Below are positions 32,888-40,668 of a stretch of 43,651 nucleotides of DNA, one piece after another. This stretch comes from Dietzia timorensis (GTDB lineage Bacteria; Actinomycetota; Actinomycetes; Mycobacteriales; Mycobacteriaceae), in contig NZ_DYXM01000037.1 in NCBI RefSeq assembly GCF_020742175.1, positions 1 to 43,651 of the forward strand, written 5' to 3'. A program made the translations under genes and the position numbers. Below the pieces are notes generated by a model, which was given only the letters and a program-made list of their open reading frames with translations, did not search any database and was not told the DNA's origin. Position 1 is the first letter of the stretch; every line of letters starts with the position of its first letter.

Positions 32888-33597
32888 GCATTCTCGTCGA
32901 TCTCCTCGACGCCCAGTTTCTCATCGCGGGTATTCCGATCCTGTGGCGCGAGATCGTCGGCAACCTCTTCGGCCTCGCCTCGGCGATCGGGGGCATGCGG
33001 AGGCAGGTCTGGGCGTGGCCGGTGGGCATCGTGGGCAACGCACTCCTGCTCACCGTGTTCCTCGGCGGCGTATTCCACACCCCGCAGGACCTGGACCTTT
33101 ACGGTCAGGCCGGGCGGCAGGTGATGTTCCTCGCCGTCAGCGTCTATGGCTGGTGGACATGGTCGCTGGGCAAGCGCCGCGCCCGCGCGCTGGGGCTCGA
33201 CTACGCGGGGCAGGAGGCGGTCGTCCCGAAGTGGGCGTCGTGGAGTGAGCGCATCGGTATCGTCGTCGCGATGGCAGTCGGCACCGCCGCGCTCAGCCTC
33301 CTGTTCCGCGCCCTCGGCTCGTGGGGGCCCGTCGCCGACGCGTGGATTTTCATGGGTTCGCTGCTCGCGACCTACGGGATGGCACGCGGGTGGACCGAAT
33401 TCTGGCTGTTGTGGATCGCCGTCGACATCGTCGGCGTGCCGCTGCTGCTCACCGCGGGCTACTACCCCTCGGCGGTGCTGTACATCGTCTACGCCGGCTT
33501 CGTGCTCTGGGGATTCATCGTGTGGTGGCGTGTGGGCCGCCGGTTCCACGCCGCACGCGCACTCGAGCGGGAACCGTCCCCCAATAACGCCGCATAG
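32884..33597 (+). CDS. pnuC: PnuC-family nicotinamide riboside transporter
   Basis: A 237-residue membrane protein with about six to seven helices. PnuC landmarks are LFGLASAIGGMRRQVWAWPV, VSVYGWWTWSLG near residue 90 and the C-terminal WLLWIAVDIVGVPLLLTAGY. PnuC proteins take up nicotinamide riboside, a vitamin for NAD synthesis, by facilitated diffusion with intracellular phosphorylation. The GTG start lies in the Rieske stop codon (GTGA). No NadR kinase or NiaR regulator gene is adjacent. A riboswitch or NiaR-like site was not seen, and expression depends on the leaderless Rieske promoter. Confidence 0.88.
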   Translation: MSILVDLLDAQFLIAGIPILWREIVGNLFGLASAIGGMRRQVWAWPVGIVGNALLLTVFLGGVFHTPQDLDLYGQAGRQVMFLAVSVYGWWTWSLGKRRARALGLDYAGQEAVVPKWASWSERIGIVVAMAVGTAALSLLFRALGSWGPVADAWIFMGSLLATYGMARGWTEFWLLWIAVDIVGVPLLLTAGYYPSAVLYIVYAGFVLWGFIVWWRVGRRFHAARALEREPSPNNAA

Positions 33598-33653
33598 TCG
33601 AACCCACGACCACCCCGTTTATGACGTCGGAGCCGCCGATCCTCCCCGGACCG

Positions 33654-34259
33654 TCACTCCCACGTCATCGCGTGGAGAACGGCGTCGACCGCCGTCGCCG
33701 TGCCTGCGGGCCGCAGCTCGTGACGCAGGGAGAGCACGCGCATACCGGCCGCCCCGGCCGCCAGGTCTCCGAGCTCGGGGAGCGTCGACGAATCCTTGGG
33801 CCCGCCCACCCCGCGGTGCAGATTCTCGGCCGCATGCCCGACGAACAGCAGGTGCCCGCCGGGGGCGAGCCAGCCGGCGGCGCGCGCGATCACCTCGCGG
33901 AGCCGCTCCAGCGGCAGGTGCACGAACCCGATCACGACGAGCTCCACCGGACCGCTCGGAGACCACGACATCGCGTCTCCCGCAATCCAGTCGACGTGCC
34001 CCGTTCGACCGTCGTCCGAATCCCGTTCCCGAGCGCTAGCGATGACCCCCTCGTCGACGTCGATCGCGTCGACCTGCCACCCCAGTCCCGCCAGCCAGCG
34101 CGAGTGCCGGCCATCGCCGCAGCCGAGATCCACCGCCGTGCCGACGTCGAGCCCAGCCTCCATGGCCGAGGCCACCTCGGCGACAACAGTCGCCGCGGGC
34201 GTCGTTCCCCATGGGTCGGGGTGCGCCAGATACTGCTCGCTGTGCACGGAAGGGTTCAC
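33654..34259 (-). CDS. Class I SAM-dependent methyltransferase
   Basis: A 201-residue cytosolic protein with a Rossmann-like SAM fold: motif I AVDLGCGDGRHSRWLAG at about 40-56, the acidic motif II residue in VDAIDVDEG, WIAGDAMSW and motif IV with VIGFVHLPL, then APGGHLLFVGHA. It resembles tellurite-resistance TehB/SAM-dependent methyltransferases of unknown substrate. GTG 34259 is chosen because AGGA stands six bases upstream; GTG 34265 would touch that site. The TetR gene ends 32 bases upstream on the same strand and may be in the same transcript. Confidence 0.87.
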   Translation of the reverse strand: MNPSVHSEQYLAHPDPWGTTPAATVVAEVASAMEAGLDVGTAVDLGCGDGRHSRWLAGLGWQVDAIDVDEGVIASARERDSDDGRTGHVDWIAGDAMSWSPSGPVELVVIGFVHLPLERLREVIARAAGWLAPGGHLLFVGHAAENLHRGVGGPKDSSTLPELGDLAAGAAGMRVLSLRHELRPAGTATAVDAVLHAMTWE

Positions 34260-34291
34260 CCTCACTCCTTGGTTGTCGTCGAACGCCGAAC

Positions 34292-34927
34292 CTAGCGGCG
34301 GATGAGAAAAATCGGGGCCATATATAGGCGAGCGTACTCGCGGGTCCTCTCGGACGAATCGAGGTCCGGCGGACCGTCAGGAAGCAACACCAGCGATTGA
34401 AGGAAGTGCCCGAGCATCGCCCCGAGCGCTCGCGAGCGATCCTGGGCCTCGTGTTCGGGCAGCGGGCGGGAATGGATGTCGGAGGCCCAGGTTCTGCGCA
34501 GGATGCCCGCGAGCAACTCGGTGATCACGTGGAAATCCTGCCGGGAGTTCTCCATCATCGCCGTCGTGGTGAGCCCGGAGTCGAAATGGATGATCGCCTT
34601 GATGTACCGGGATTCGCGGAAGTAGGTCAGCGTGTAGTCGAAGATGTCCTCGATGTGCCGGATCGGGTCCCATTCGATGGAGTCGTACGGAACGAAGGAT
34701 TCTTGCACTTTCAGCGCGAGCTCCGTGAGCTCCAGCAGGCTGGTGGCGTCCAGGATCTGCTGCATCCGCCCGACGCGCCGGTACAGCGTCACCCGGGCGA
34801 CACCTGCCGCGGCGGCGATGTCGTCGGCGTTGGTCGCCTTCACTCCGTTGGCGATGAAGACCTCTCGCGCCGACCGCAGGATCGCGATGGTGTCTTCGTC
34901 GAACGGAAGGAGCGGATTGGGTCCCAT
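34292..34927 (-). CDS. TetR-family transcriptional regulator
   Basis: A 211-residue regulator. The N-terminal helix-turn-helix is ILRSAREVFIANGVKATNAD then DIAAAAGVARVTLYRRVGRM (about 18-65). The C-terminal region is helical with an unassigned ligand pocket. There is no ribosome site before ATG 34927, but TAATTT stands eight bases upstream, so the mRNA may be leaderless; that box is also the U-run of the terminator for the gene before. The methyltransferase downstream is a likely target or co-transcribed gene. The ligand is unknown. Confidence 0.9.
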   Translation of the reverse strand: MGPNPLLPFDEDTIAILRSAREVFIANGVKATNADDIAAAAGVARVTLYRRVGRMQQILDATSLLELTELALKVQESFVPYDSIEWDPIRHIEDIFDYTLTYFRESRYIKAIIHFDSGLTTTAMMENSRQDFHVITELLAGILRRTWASDIHSRPLPEHEAQDRSRALGAMLGHFLQSLVLLPDGPPDLDSSERTREYARLYMAPIFLIRR

Positions 34928-34944
34928 GAACACAAAAATTACAC

Positions 34945-34982
34945 GAGCGCCCCGGCGGAACTCATGGTCCGTCGGGGCGCTC
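34945..34982 (-). terminator. Intrinsic terminator after the stomatin gene, merged with the TetR promoter
   Basis: On the minus strand a 14-bp stem (34982-34969 with 34958-34945, one imperfect pair) is followed by GTGTAATTTTTG. It starts 29 bases after the stop of the stomatin gene. The T-rich tail includes the TAATTT proposed as the -10 box of the TetR gene. Confidence 0.8.
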
Positions 34983-35010
34983 GGAATGCAGGTGACGAGA
35001 GCCGGCGCGC

Positions 35011-36414
35011 TTAGCGCTGGGGCGGGGTGTTCCCGGGCGGGAAGTAGTACCCGCCACCCTGCTGGTTGCCCTGGCCGTGTCCCTGTCCTGGACCTTGTCC
35101 CGGACCCTGCTGCCCTTGCTGCTGTTGCCAGTTGGGCTGAGGCTGGTTACCGGCCTGCGGGTCGGCATGCCGACCGTAGGTGTCGTTCCCCTGCGGCTGG
35201 CGATCTGCGATCGCGCGCTGGTCGCCCGCGCCATCGGACGTCGCCGAACCGCCCTGGTCCGAAGGGACCTTGTCGAAAATCTCCGGACGCGGCTTCCGCG
35301 AGCGCTTCTCCGCGGCCGTGGATTCGGTCTCGCCGGTGCTTCGCGCGGCCGCCTCGGCCTGCTTGACGGTCTCGACGATTGTCGGATCCGTCGAGGTGTC
35401 GAACCAATCCTCAGGTGGGGTCGCCACCGAGGGCTCCTCAACAGGCGCAGAGGGCGCCTCGTAGCGGAACACGCCCTCTTCGTCCTTCTTCGCCATCGCA
35501 CGCGCGAAGGTCTCGAGCGAATCGCCGAACTGCGACGGGATCATCCACATCGTCGCCGCATCTCCCTTCGCCATCTCGGGGAGATTCTGGACGTATTGGT
35601 ATGCGAGCATCTCGGGGCTCGGCTTCGACGCCCTGATCGACGAGTTGACCTTGGCGATGGCCGCGGCCTCGCCCTCTGCGGTGAGGTAACGCGCGGCTCG
35701 CTCGCCCTGCGCGCGCAACATGAGGGACTGCCGCTCGGCCTCGGCGGACAGGATCGCCGATTGTTTGGCGCCCTCCGCATCGAGGATCGCGGCCTGCTTG
35801 GCACCCTCGGCGGTTTTGATCGAGGCCTCGCGCTGGCCCTCTGCAGTAAGGATCATCGCGCGCTTCTCGCGGTCCGCCTTCATCTGCTTTTCCATCGACT
35901 CCTGGATGGACGGCGGCGGATCGATCGAGCGGAGCTCGACTCGCGCCACGCGCAGTCCCCAGCGGCCGGTCTCCGAATCGAGGACGCCGCGCAGCTGCTT
36001 GTTGATCATGTCGCGGCTGGTGAGGGTTTGTTCGAGCGTGAGCCCACCGACGACGTTACGCAGCGTGGTCGTGGCGAGCTGCTCGACGGCGACGATGTAG
36101 TTGTTGATCTCGTACACCGCGGCCTTCGGGTCGGTGACCTGGAAGTAGACAACGGTATCGATGGACAGCGTGAGGTTGTCCTCGGTGATCATCGACTGCG
36201 GTGGGAACGCGACGACCCGCTCGCGAAGATCGACCTTCGCGCGAATCCGGTCGATGAAGGGGATGAGCAGCGTGAGCTGCCCATTGACGGTGCGGTGGTA
36301 GCGGCCGAGCCGTTCGATGACGGCGGCCTCCGCCTGGGGGATCAGCTTGATCGTGCTTGCGACGATGGCCGCGATGAGCACAACCAGGATGACCAGAAAC
36401 ACAAGTGCAGCCAT
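35011..36414 (-). CDS. SPFH/Band 7 (stomatin-like) membrane protein
   Basis: A 467-residue protein. The N-terminal helix (FLVILVVLIAAIVASTIKLI) anchors it; the SPFH domain follows at about 25-190 (VIERLGRYHRTVNGQLTLLI; SMITEDNLTLSIDTVVYFQV). A long coiled-coil at about 190-260 carries repeats of the AEGAKQAAILDAEGAKQSAI type. After a disordered acidic linker comes a Gln/Gly/Pro tail, with runs of Q and GPGQG/GQGH repeats. Such proteins oligomerise into membrane rings in lipid microdomains; pairing with NfeD, encoded 94 bases upstream on this strand, is the usual bacterial arrangement. The tail is unusually long. Confidence 0.92.
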   Translation of the reverse strand: MAALVFLVILVVLIAAIVASTIKLIPQAEAAVIERLGRYHRTVNGQLTLLIPFIDRIRAKVDLRERVVAFPPQSMITEDNLTLSIDTVVYFQVTDPKAAVYEINNYIVAVEQLATTTLRNVVGGLTLEQTLTSRDMINKQLRGVLDSETGRWGLRVARVELRSIDPPPSIQESMEKQMKADREKRAMILTAEGQREASIKTAEGAKQAAILDAEGAKQSAILSAEAERQSLMLRAQGERAARYLTAEGEAAAIAKVNSSIRASKPSPEMLAYQYVQNLPEMAKGDAATMWMIPSQFGDSLETFARAMAKKDEEGVFRYEAPSAPVEEPSVATPPEDWFDTSTDPTIVETVKQAEAAARSTGETESTAAEKRSRKPRPEIFDKVPSDQGGSATSDGAGDQRAIADRQPQGNDTYGRHADPQAGNQPQPNWQQQQGQQGPGQGPGQGHGQGNQQGGGYYFPPGNTPPQR

Positions 36415-36508
36415 GTTCGGTCCTGTTCTCGTCTCCGCTGCCCTGCGGGGCGGAAGTGGGAGGGGTCTCTTATTCGGGGATCGTGTGGTTTGCGGTGGGT
36501 ATTACCCG

Positions 36509-36943
36509 CTAGTCGATGTACTTCTTGGCGACGATGGCCGTCGCGCCCTCGATCTGGTGGACCCAGACCTTCTCGCCGACGCTGAAGGTTTCCCCCGAGA
36601 CCAGGGACTTGGCAGTCCATTCGTCCCCGGAGATGGACACGAGACCGGTGGAATCCTCGATCTCCCCGGTGATCTCCGCCTCGCGACCCGTGAGCGCATC
36701 GACATTGGTGTGCGCAGGGTCCCCGGCCAGCATCTTCGTTTTCGCGAAAGGCCGGACGACGAAGATGAGCATCAACGACACCGCGGCGAACACGATGCCC
36801 TGGAGCCACAACGGAGCTCCGAGAGCCGCAGCCCCCGAGCCGCCGAGCGCACCGCCGGCGAGCATGAGCAGGATGAGGTCGCCGCCGATCGTCTCGGCGA
36901 AGGCGAGGCCTACTGCTGCGGCTAACCAGATCAAGGCGGGCAT
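36509..36943 (-). CDS. NfeD-family membrane protein
   Basis: A 144-residue protein of the short NfeD (NfeD1b) type. Two to three N-terminal helices (about 1-65) are followed by an OB-fold domain with GREAEITGEIEDSTGLVSIS and EKVWVHQIEGATAIVAKKY. It lacks the ClpP-like protease domain of long NfeD. It partners with the SPFH protein encoded next on this strand, as in the YqiK/YuaF pair, at membrane microdomains. The 94-bp gap still suggests one transcript. Confidence 0.9.
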   Translation of the reverse strand: MPALIWLAAAVGLAFAETIGGDLILLMLAGGALGGSGAAALGAPLWLQGIVFAAVSLMLIFVVRPFAKTKMLAGDPAHTNVDALTGREAEITGEIEDSTGLVSISGDEWTAKSLVSGETFSVGEKVWVHQIEGATAIVAKKYID

Positions 36944-37242
36944 GGCCCCACCCTACCGGCGGGAATTCGCACATATTATTACGGAAACGACACAATCACC
37001 GACCACCTGAGCGAATCTGGGTATTTCCGATCCTGCTAAGCAGGGACGATAAAGCGCCCTGCACAATTCTGGCCGCTCATGTACACAAAATAACCTTGCG
37101 CATGCGGGAAAAGAACGTAATGGTTGAGAGCCGCCGCCCGATATATGATCGTGGCAGTGCACTTTCCGTTCCGGACACCCCTTAGACGTGCCCGGAGGAA
37201 GGTGTCTCGACACTGGCGACTATAGGAAGAGTGACGTTAACG
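36944..37242. other. Divergent control region between nfeD and the HAD gene
   Basis: The region is AT-rich near NfeD. On the plus strand TATGAT at 37144-37149, with TGGTTG 17 bases before it, is a plausible promoter. A very short frame, GTG 37202 to TAG 37225 (seven codons), follows GGAGGAAG. GTGTC-TC-GACAC at 37202-37213 could form a small hairpin. No other gene is seen. Confidence 0.5.
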
Positions 37243-37359
37243 ATGCCTCTAGATATGATCACCGAAGCCTGGAACGCGATCTTCGAAGCCATTCGACTTC
37301 CGCTCGCAGGTTCCATCGACCCGCTCACCGCTTCGATCGACCGCGGCGCAACCCCGTAA
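37243..37359 (+). CDS. Possible small amphipathic protein (38 residues)
   Basis: ATG to TAA with 38 residues, too short for usual gene finding. The first half (MPLDMITEAWNAIFEAIRLP) is an ideal amphipathic helix: hydrophobic L3, I6, W10, I13, F14 and I17 fall on one face. There is no signal peptide. GAGTGA is eight bases before ATG, a weak ribosome site; GTG 37231 would add four residues but has no room for one. It ends 41 bases before the HAD gene on the same strand and has its own promoter-like sequence. Small helical proteins of this size include corynebacterial PorA/PorH channel proteins; I see no sequence match, only similar size. Confidence 0.45.
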   Translation: MPLDMITEAWNAIFEAIRLPLAGSIDPLTASIDRGATP

Positions 37360-37400
37360 GTAGTTCCGGGGCGGCGCGCGCGGCGAGATAAGGACTCTTC

Positions 37401-38261
37401 GTGACGGCGCTGCCCGGACCCACCCCTGCCGATCTCCTTCCCGACGGCACGGCTATTCGCCTTGTCGTTTGCGATATGGACGGCACCCTTCTTGGTGCCG
37501 ATGGCCGGATTTCACTCCGGACCTGGGAGATGATTCGAGCCATGCGTTCGGCAGGCATTACCTTTGTGCCCGCCAGCGGTCGCCAATACGCGACCCTGGC
37601 GGACCTCTTTGCCGACATCCACGAAGGTCTCACCGTCATCGCGGAGAACGGCACGGTCGTCATGCGCGACGGCGCCGAAATCGCGATCGAACCCCTGCCC
37701 GCCGGGGTCGCCGACAATGTCGTCGACGTGGTCCGCAGCCTAGACAGCGACTGCGGCGCCGTCGTATGTACGCCGAAAATGGCGTACACCGAGCGCGACG
37801 ACGAGGAGTTCCTCCGCGAGGCGCGCCGCTACTACCACGCCCTCACCACGGTCTCCGACCTCCGCGACATCCCGGGCGAACCGGTTAAGGTCGCCATCTT
37901 CACCTTCGGCGAGGCCGAGAAGTCCGTGGCCCCCGCGCTCGTCGCCGCCGGGATCGATTCGCTTGCTGACGTCGTGGTTTCCGGGCACCACTGGGTCGAC
38001 GTGATGCCACCGAACGTGAACAAGGGAGTCGCGCTCGAGCGCCTGCAGGCCGCGCTGGGGGTGCGCAGGGACGAGACGATGGTGTTCGGCGACTACCTCA
38101 ACGACCTCGAAATGATGGACCACGCCGAGGCCTCGGTCGCCATGTCGAACGGACACTCCGACGTCATCCAGCGGTCTCGCTACGTTGCGCCCAGGCACGA
38201 CCTCGACGGGGTGGCGCAGGTTCTCGAACACGTGCTTGGGCCGCGGCTCGCGCGCAGGTGA
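37401..38261 (+). CDS. HAD-superfamily Cof-type phosphatase
   Basis: A 286-residue cytosolic phosphatase of the Cof/type IIB subfamily. The nucleophile aspartate is Asp25 and the general acid Asp27 in VVCDMDGTLLG. Motif II is VPASGR, motif III is the Lys in NVNKGVALERL, and motif IV is FGDYLNDLEMM. A large C2-type cap lies in between (about 90-200). Such enzymes dephosphorylate sugar phosphates or flavin and PLP precursors; substrate not predictable. GTG 37401 follows AAGGA by about seven bases. Confidence 0.92.
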   Translation: MTALPGPTPADLLPDGTAIRLVVCDMDGTLLGADGRISLRTWEMIRAMRSAGITFVPASGRQYATLADLFADIHEGLTVIAENGTVVMRDGAEIAIEPLPAGVADNVVDVVRSLDSDCGAVVCTPKMAYTERDDEEFLREARRYYHALTTVSDLRDIPGEPVKVAIFTFGEAEKSVAPALVAAGIDSLADVVVSGHHWVDVMPPNVNKGVALERLQAALGVRRDETMVFGDYLNDLEMMDHAEASVAMSNGHSDVIQRSRYVAPRHDLDGVAQVLEHVLGPRLARR

Positions 38262-38297
38262 GCGACCGCGCCGGCGGCGATTGGATACGGTGAAGTC

Positions 38298-38654
38298 GTG
38301 GCACTCTTCGGATTCGGACCCCGCTATCGCTCGCCCCTGCCCGACGGGGACGGCGACGATTCGAGCTGGGATCGCTCGGCGCGCAGGAAGCGCGCGGGTG
38401 GCGAGAAGGAAATGGATCTCGGCACCAAGGCACTGATCTTCGGCGTACTCGCGATCGTGCTGTGCTGGATGCCGCTTCTCAACATCATCGGCATGGTCGC
38501 CGGCCTGATCGCGATCGTGTTTTCCGGGCTCACCCGCGTGCCGAACACGCCGGTCACGGTTCCGCCGAATATGCAGCGCGCCAACATCGGCCTCGGCCTG
38601 GGTGTGGCCGCGCTGGTGATCTTCGTGGTCTCGACCTACATGCTGCTCAACTAG
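38298..38654 (+). CDS. Small membrane protein (DUF4190-like)
   Basis: A 118-residue protein: a charged cytosolic part (residues 1-42) and two transmembrane helices (ALIFGVLAIVLCWMPLLNII and IGLGLGVAALVIFVVSTYML) separated by a short loop. This is the DUF4190 arrangement, function unknown. GTG 38298 has no ribosome site but TACGGT is six bases upstream, so it might be leaderless. The stop overlaps the convergent monooxygenase stop by four bases. Confidence 0.75.
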   Translation: MALFGFGPRYRSPLPDGDGDDSSWDRSARRKRAGGEKEMDLGTKALIFGVLAIVLCWMPLLNIIGMVAGLIAIVFSGLTRVPNTPVTVPPNMQRANIGLGLGVAALVIFVVSTYMLLN

Positions 38655-39772
38655 CTCGCGGCGGAGGAATTCCAGCGCTCGGCGAGTAGCTCCATCGAGC
38701 GGATGCGGACCGCCGGGTCGTACGCGTAGGTCGTGGTGATGATCTCGTCCGCGCCCGTGCGCTCGGCGATCTCATCGAGCGACGCGACGACCTCGTCCGG
38801 GGTGCCCACCGCGCGCACGCGCAGCACCGAATCGAGCATCGCCACCTCCATCGGCGTGGCGACATCGGAGATATCGGGCAGCGGCTTGGCGAGCTTGGTC
38901 TGTCGTCCGCGGCGGATCCCCAGGAACATCCGCTGGGTCGTGGTGAACTGGCGCCAGGCCTCCTCCGACGTTTCCGCGGCGAGCACGTTGACGGCGACCA
39001 TCACGTGCGGCGAGTCGATCCGCGCCGTCGGCGACTCGGTGGAAAACGTTTCGCGGTAGGTCTTGATCGCCTCCTCGAAGCCTTCGGGCTGGAAGTGGCT
39101 GGCCACGGAGAACGGGAGGCCGAGCTGGCCGGCGATGGAGGCGCCGTTGACGGTGGACCCGAGGACCCAGATCGGCACGTCGGTTCCCGCGGAGGCGACC
39201 GAGCGGACGGGTGTCGAGTGGCCGGTGCCGCGGTCGGAGAACCAGCCCTGCATGTCGTAGATCGCCTGAGCGAAGAGCTTGGGCTCGGGCGAGAAATGAT
39301 TGATGAGCTGGGAGGTCATCTGATCGGTGCCGGGGGCGCGGCCGAGGCCGAGATCGATACGGCCCGGCTCGATCTGCGCTACCGTGCCGAAATCCTCGGC
39401 GACCTGCAGCGGCGCGTGGTTCGGGAGCATGATCCCGCCGGAACCCACGCGGATCGACGACGTGGCGCGCGCTGCCATCGCGATGATGATCGAGGTCGCC
39501 GAACTCGCCACGCCCTCGGTGTTGTGGTGCTCGGCGAACCAGTAGCGAAAGTAGCCGGCGCGCTCGGCGGCCGCGGCGGCTTCCATCGATGCGGACAGCG
39601 CGTGCCGCCCGTCCTCCGACACCCCGACGAGATCCAGCACCGACAACGGCACCCCGTTCCGCGCGCGCTTCGCCGCCTGGGCATAGTCTCCGAGGGGCGA
39701 GGGAGCCGCCGAGCCCCCGTCCGAATCCGGTGAATTTGCTGGGGTCTGGGGGTTGGTGGTCTCCGACGTCAT
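38651..39772 (-). CDS. Luciferase-like flavin monooxygenase (LLM class, MsnO8-like)
   Basis: A 373-residue TIM-barrel flavoenzyme using FMNH2 and oxygen. Conserved parts: PLSVLDLVGVSEDGRHALSA near residue 42, RYWFAEHHNTEGVASSA with the HH pair, SIRVGSGGIMLPNHAPLQVA, EDFGTVAQIEPGRIDLGLGR and late PVRSVASAGTDVPIWVLGST. No lux reductase or fatty-acid reductase is adjacent, so light emission is not suggested. The first 38 residues are low-complexity; a later start just before PLSVLD cannot be excluded. Substrate unknown. Confidence 0.9.
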   Translation of the reverse strand: MTSETTNPQTPANSPDSDGGSAAPSPLGDYAQAAKRARNGVPLSVLDLVGVSEDGRHALSASMEAAAAAERAGYFRYWFAEHHNTEGVASSATSIIIAMAARATSSIRVGSGGIMLPNHAPLQVAEDFGTVAQIEPGRIDLGLGRAPGTDQMTSQLINHFSPEPKLFAQAIYDMQGWFSDRGTGHSTPVRSVASAGTDVPIWVLGSTVNGASIAGQLGLPFSVASHFQPEGFEEAIKTYRETFSTESPTARIDSPHVMVAVNVLAAETSEEAWRQFTTTQRMFLGIRRGRQTKLAKPLPDISDVATPMEVAMLDSVLRVRAVGTPDEVVASLDEIAERTGADEIITTTYAYDPAVRIRSMELLAERWNSSAAS

Positions 39773-39843
39773 AAGTACCGGTTTACACTCTTGAGGTCGC
39801 GACCTGGCCCTGAAAGGGGCCGGACTAGAAGAAGGGAACGCCG

Positions 39844-40662
39844 ATGACCAGCGCGAATCCGCACCTATCCGCCGTGCTCGAGCTGCTCGGGCGGACGCGT
39901 GAGATCGCCATCGGGTACTTCTACGCCCGCCCGGGCGCGCTCGGTACCGAGGACAAGGGCGGCGTGGCCGGATTCGATCCGGTGACCCTGGCGGACAAGG
40001 AGATCGAGGCCGTGCTTCGCGACGGGATCGAGCGGCGCTGGCCGGGCGATCGGATCGTCGGCGAGGAGGACGGCGAAAGCGGCCGCGCAGATGCGGAGCG
40101 TTCGTGGTTCGTCGACCCGATCGATGGGACGAAGGCGTTCTTCAGCGGGATGACCGGCTGGGGAACGCTGATCGGCGCCGTCGAGAACGGGCGGGCCGTC
40201 GTGGGGGTCATGGACCAGCCCGTGCTCGGGGAAACCTATATCGGGATCGATGGTTCGGCCGAGGTGGTGCGCCGCGGCCTCGTCGTCGACGCCGGGGTGC
40301 CCGAGCGCGAACCGCTGGCTGTCTCTACTTGTGAAGAGCTCGGGGAGGCGGTCTGCTACTCGACGCACCCGTCGATGTTTGATGGCAGCGAGTGGAACTT
40401 CGGGCGGCTCGGCGATTCCGTGCGGCTGCAGCGATTCGGCGGGGACTGCTACGCCTATTGCCAGCTCGCGGCGGGCCGGGTCGATCTCGTGGTCGAATCG
40501 CAATTGGGTGCGCACGATATCGTCGCGCTGATCCCGATAATCGAAGGCGCCGGCGGCGTGATCGAGGGGCCCGACGGGTCGAGCCCCGTCGCGGGCGGCA
40601 CGGTGGTCGCCGCAGCCACTCCCGAACTCGCTCGGCAGGCGTGGGCTGCAATGCGGGGGTAG
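39844..40662 (+). CDS. hisN: Histidinol-phosphatase of the inositol-monophosphatase family
   Basis: A 272-residue magnesium-dependent phosphatase that removes phosphate from L-histidinol phosphate, the eighth step of histidine synthesis, in the HisN form used by corynebacteria and mycobacteria. Metal ligands are seen in IVGEEDGE (about 72-79), FVDPIDGTKAFFSG and LGAHDIVALIPIIEGAGGV. Related enzymes act on inositol 1-phosphate or fructose 1,6-bisphosphate, so a small risk of misassignment remains. A TACACT box at 39784 is a possible promoter. It is convergent with the TetR gene, six bases between the stops. Confidence 0.85.
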   Translation: MTSANPHLSAVLELLGRTREIAIGYFYARPGALGTEDKGGVAGFDPVTLADKEIEAVLRDGIERRWPGDRIVGEEDGESGRADAERSWFVDPIDGTKAFFSGMTGWGTLIGAVENGRAVVGVMDQPVLGETYIGIDGSAEVVRRGLVVDAGVPEREPLAVSTCEELGEAVCYSTHPSMFDGSEWNFGRLGDSVRLQRFGGDCYAYCQLAAGRVDLVVESQLGAHDIVALIPIIEGAGGVIEGPDGSSPVAGGTVVAAATPELARQAWAAMRG

Positions 40663-40668
40663 CCCGGG

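Noticed and set aside
35077..36585. 502-codon plus-strand frame over the stomatin gene
   Set aside because: The opposite strand encodes an unmistakable SPFH protein; this frame has shadow-type composition (Arg/Leu/Gly) and no domains.
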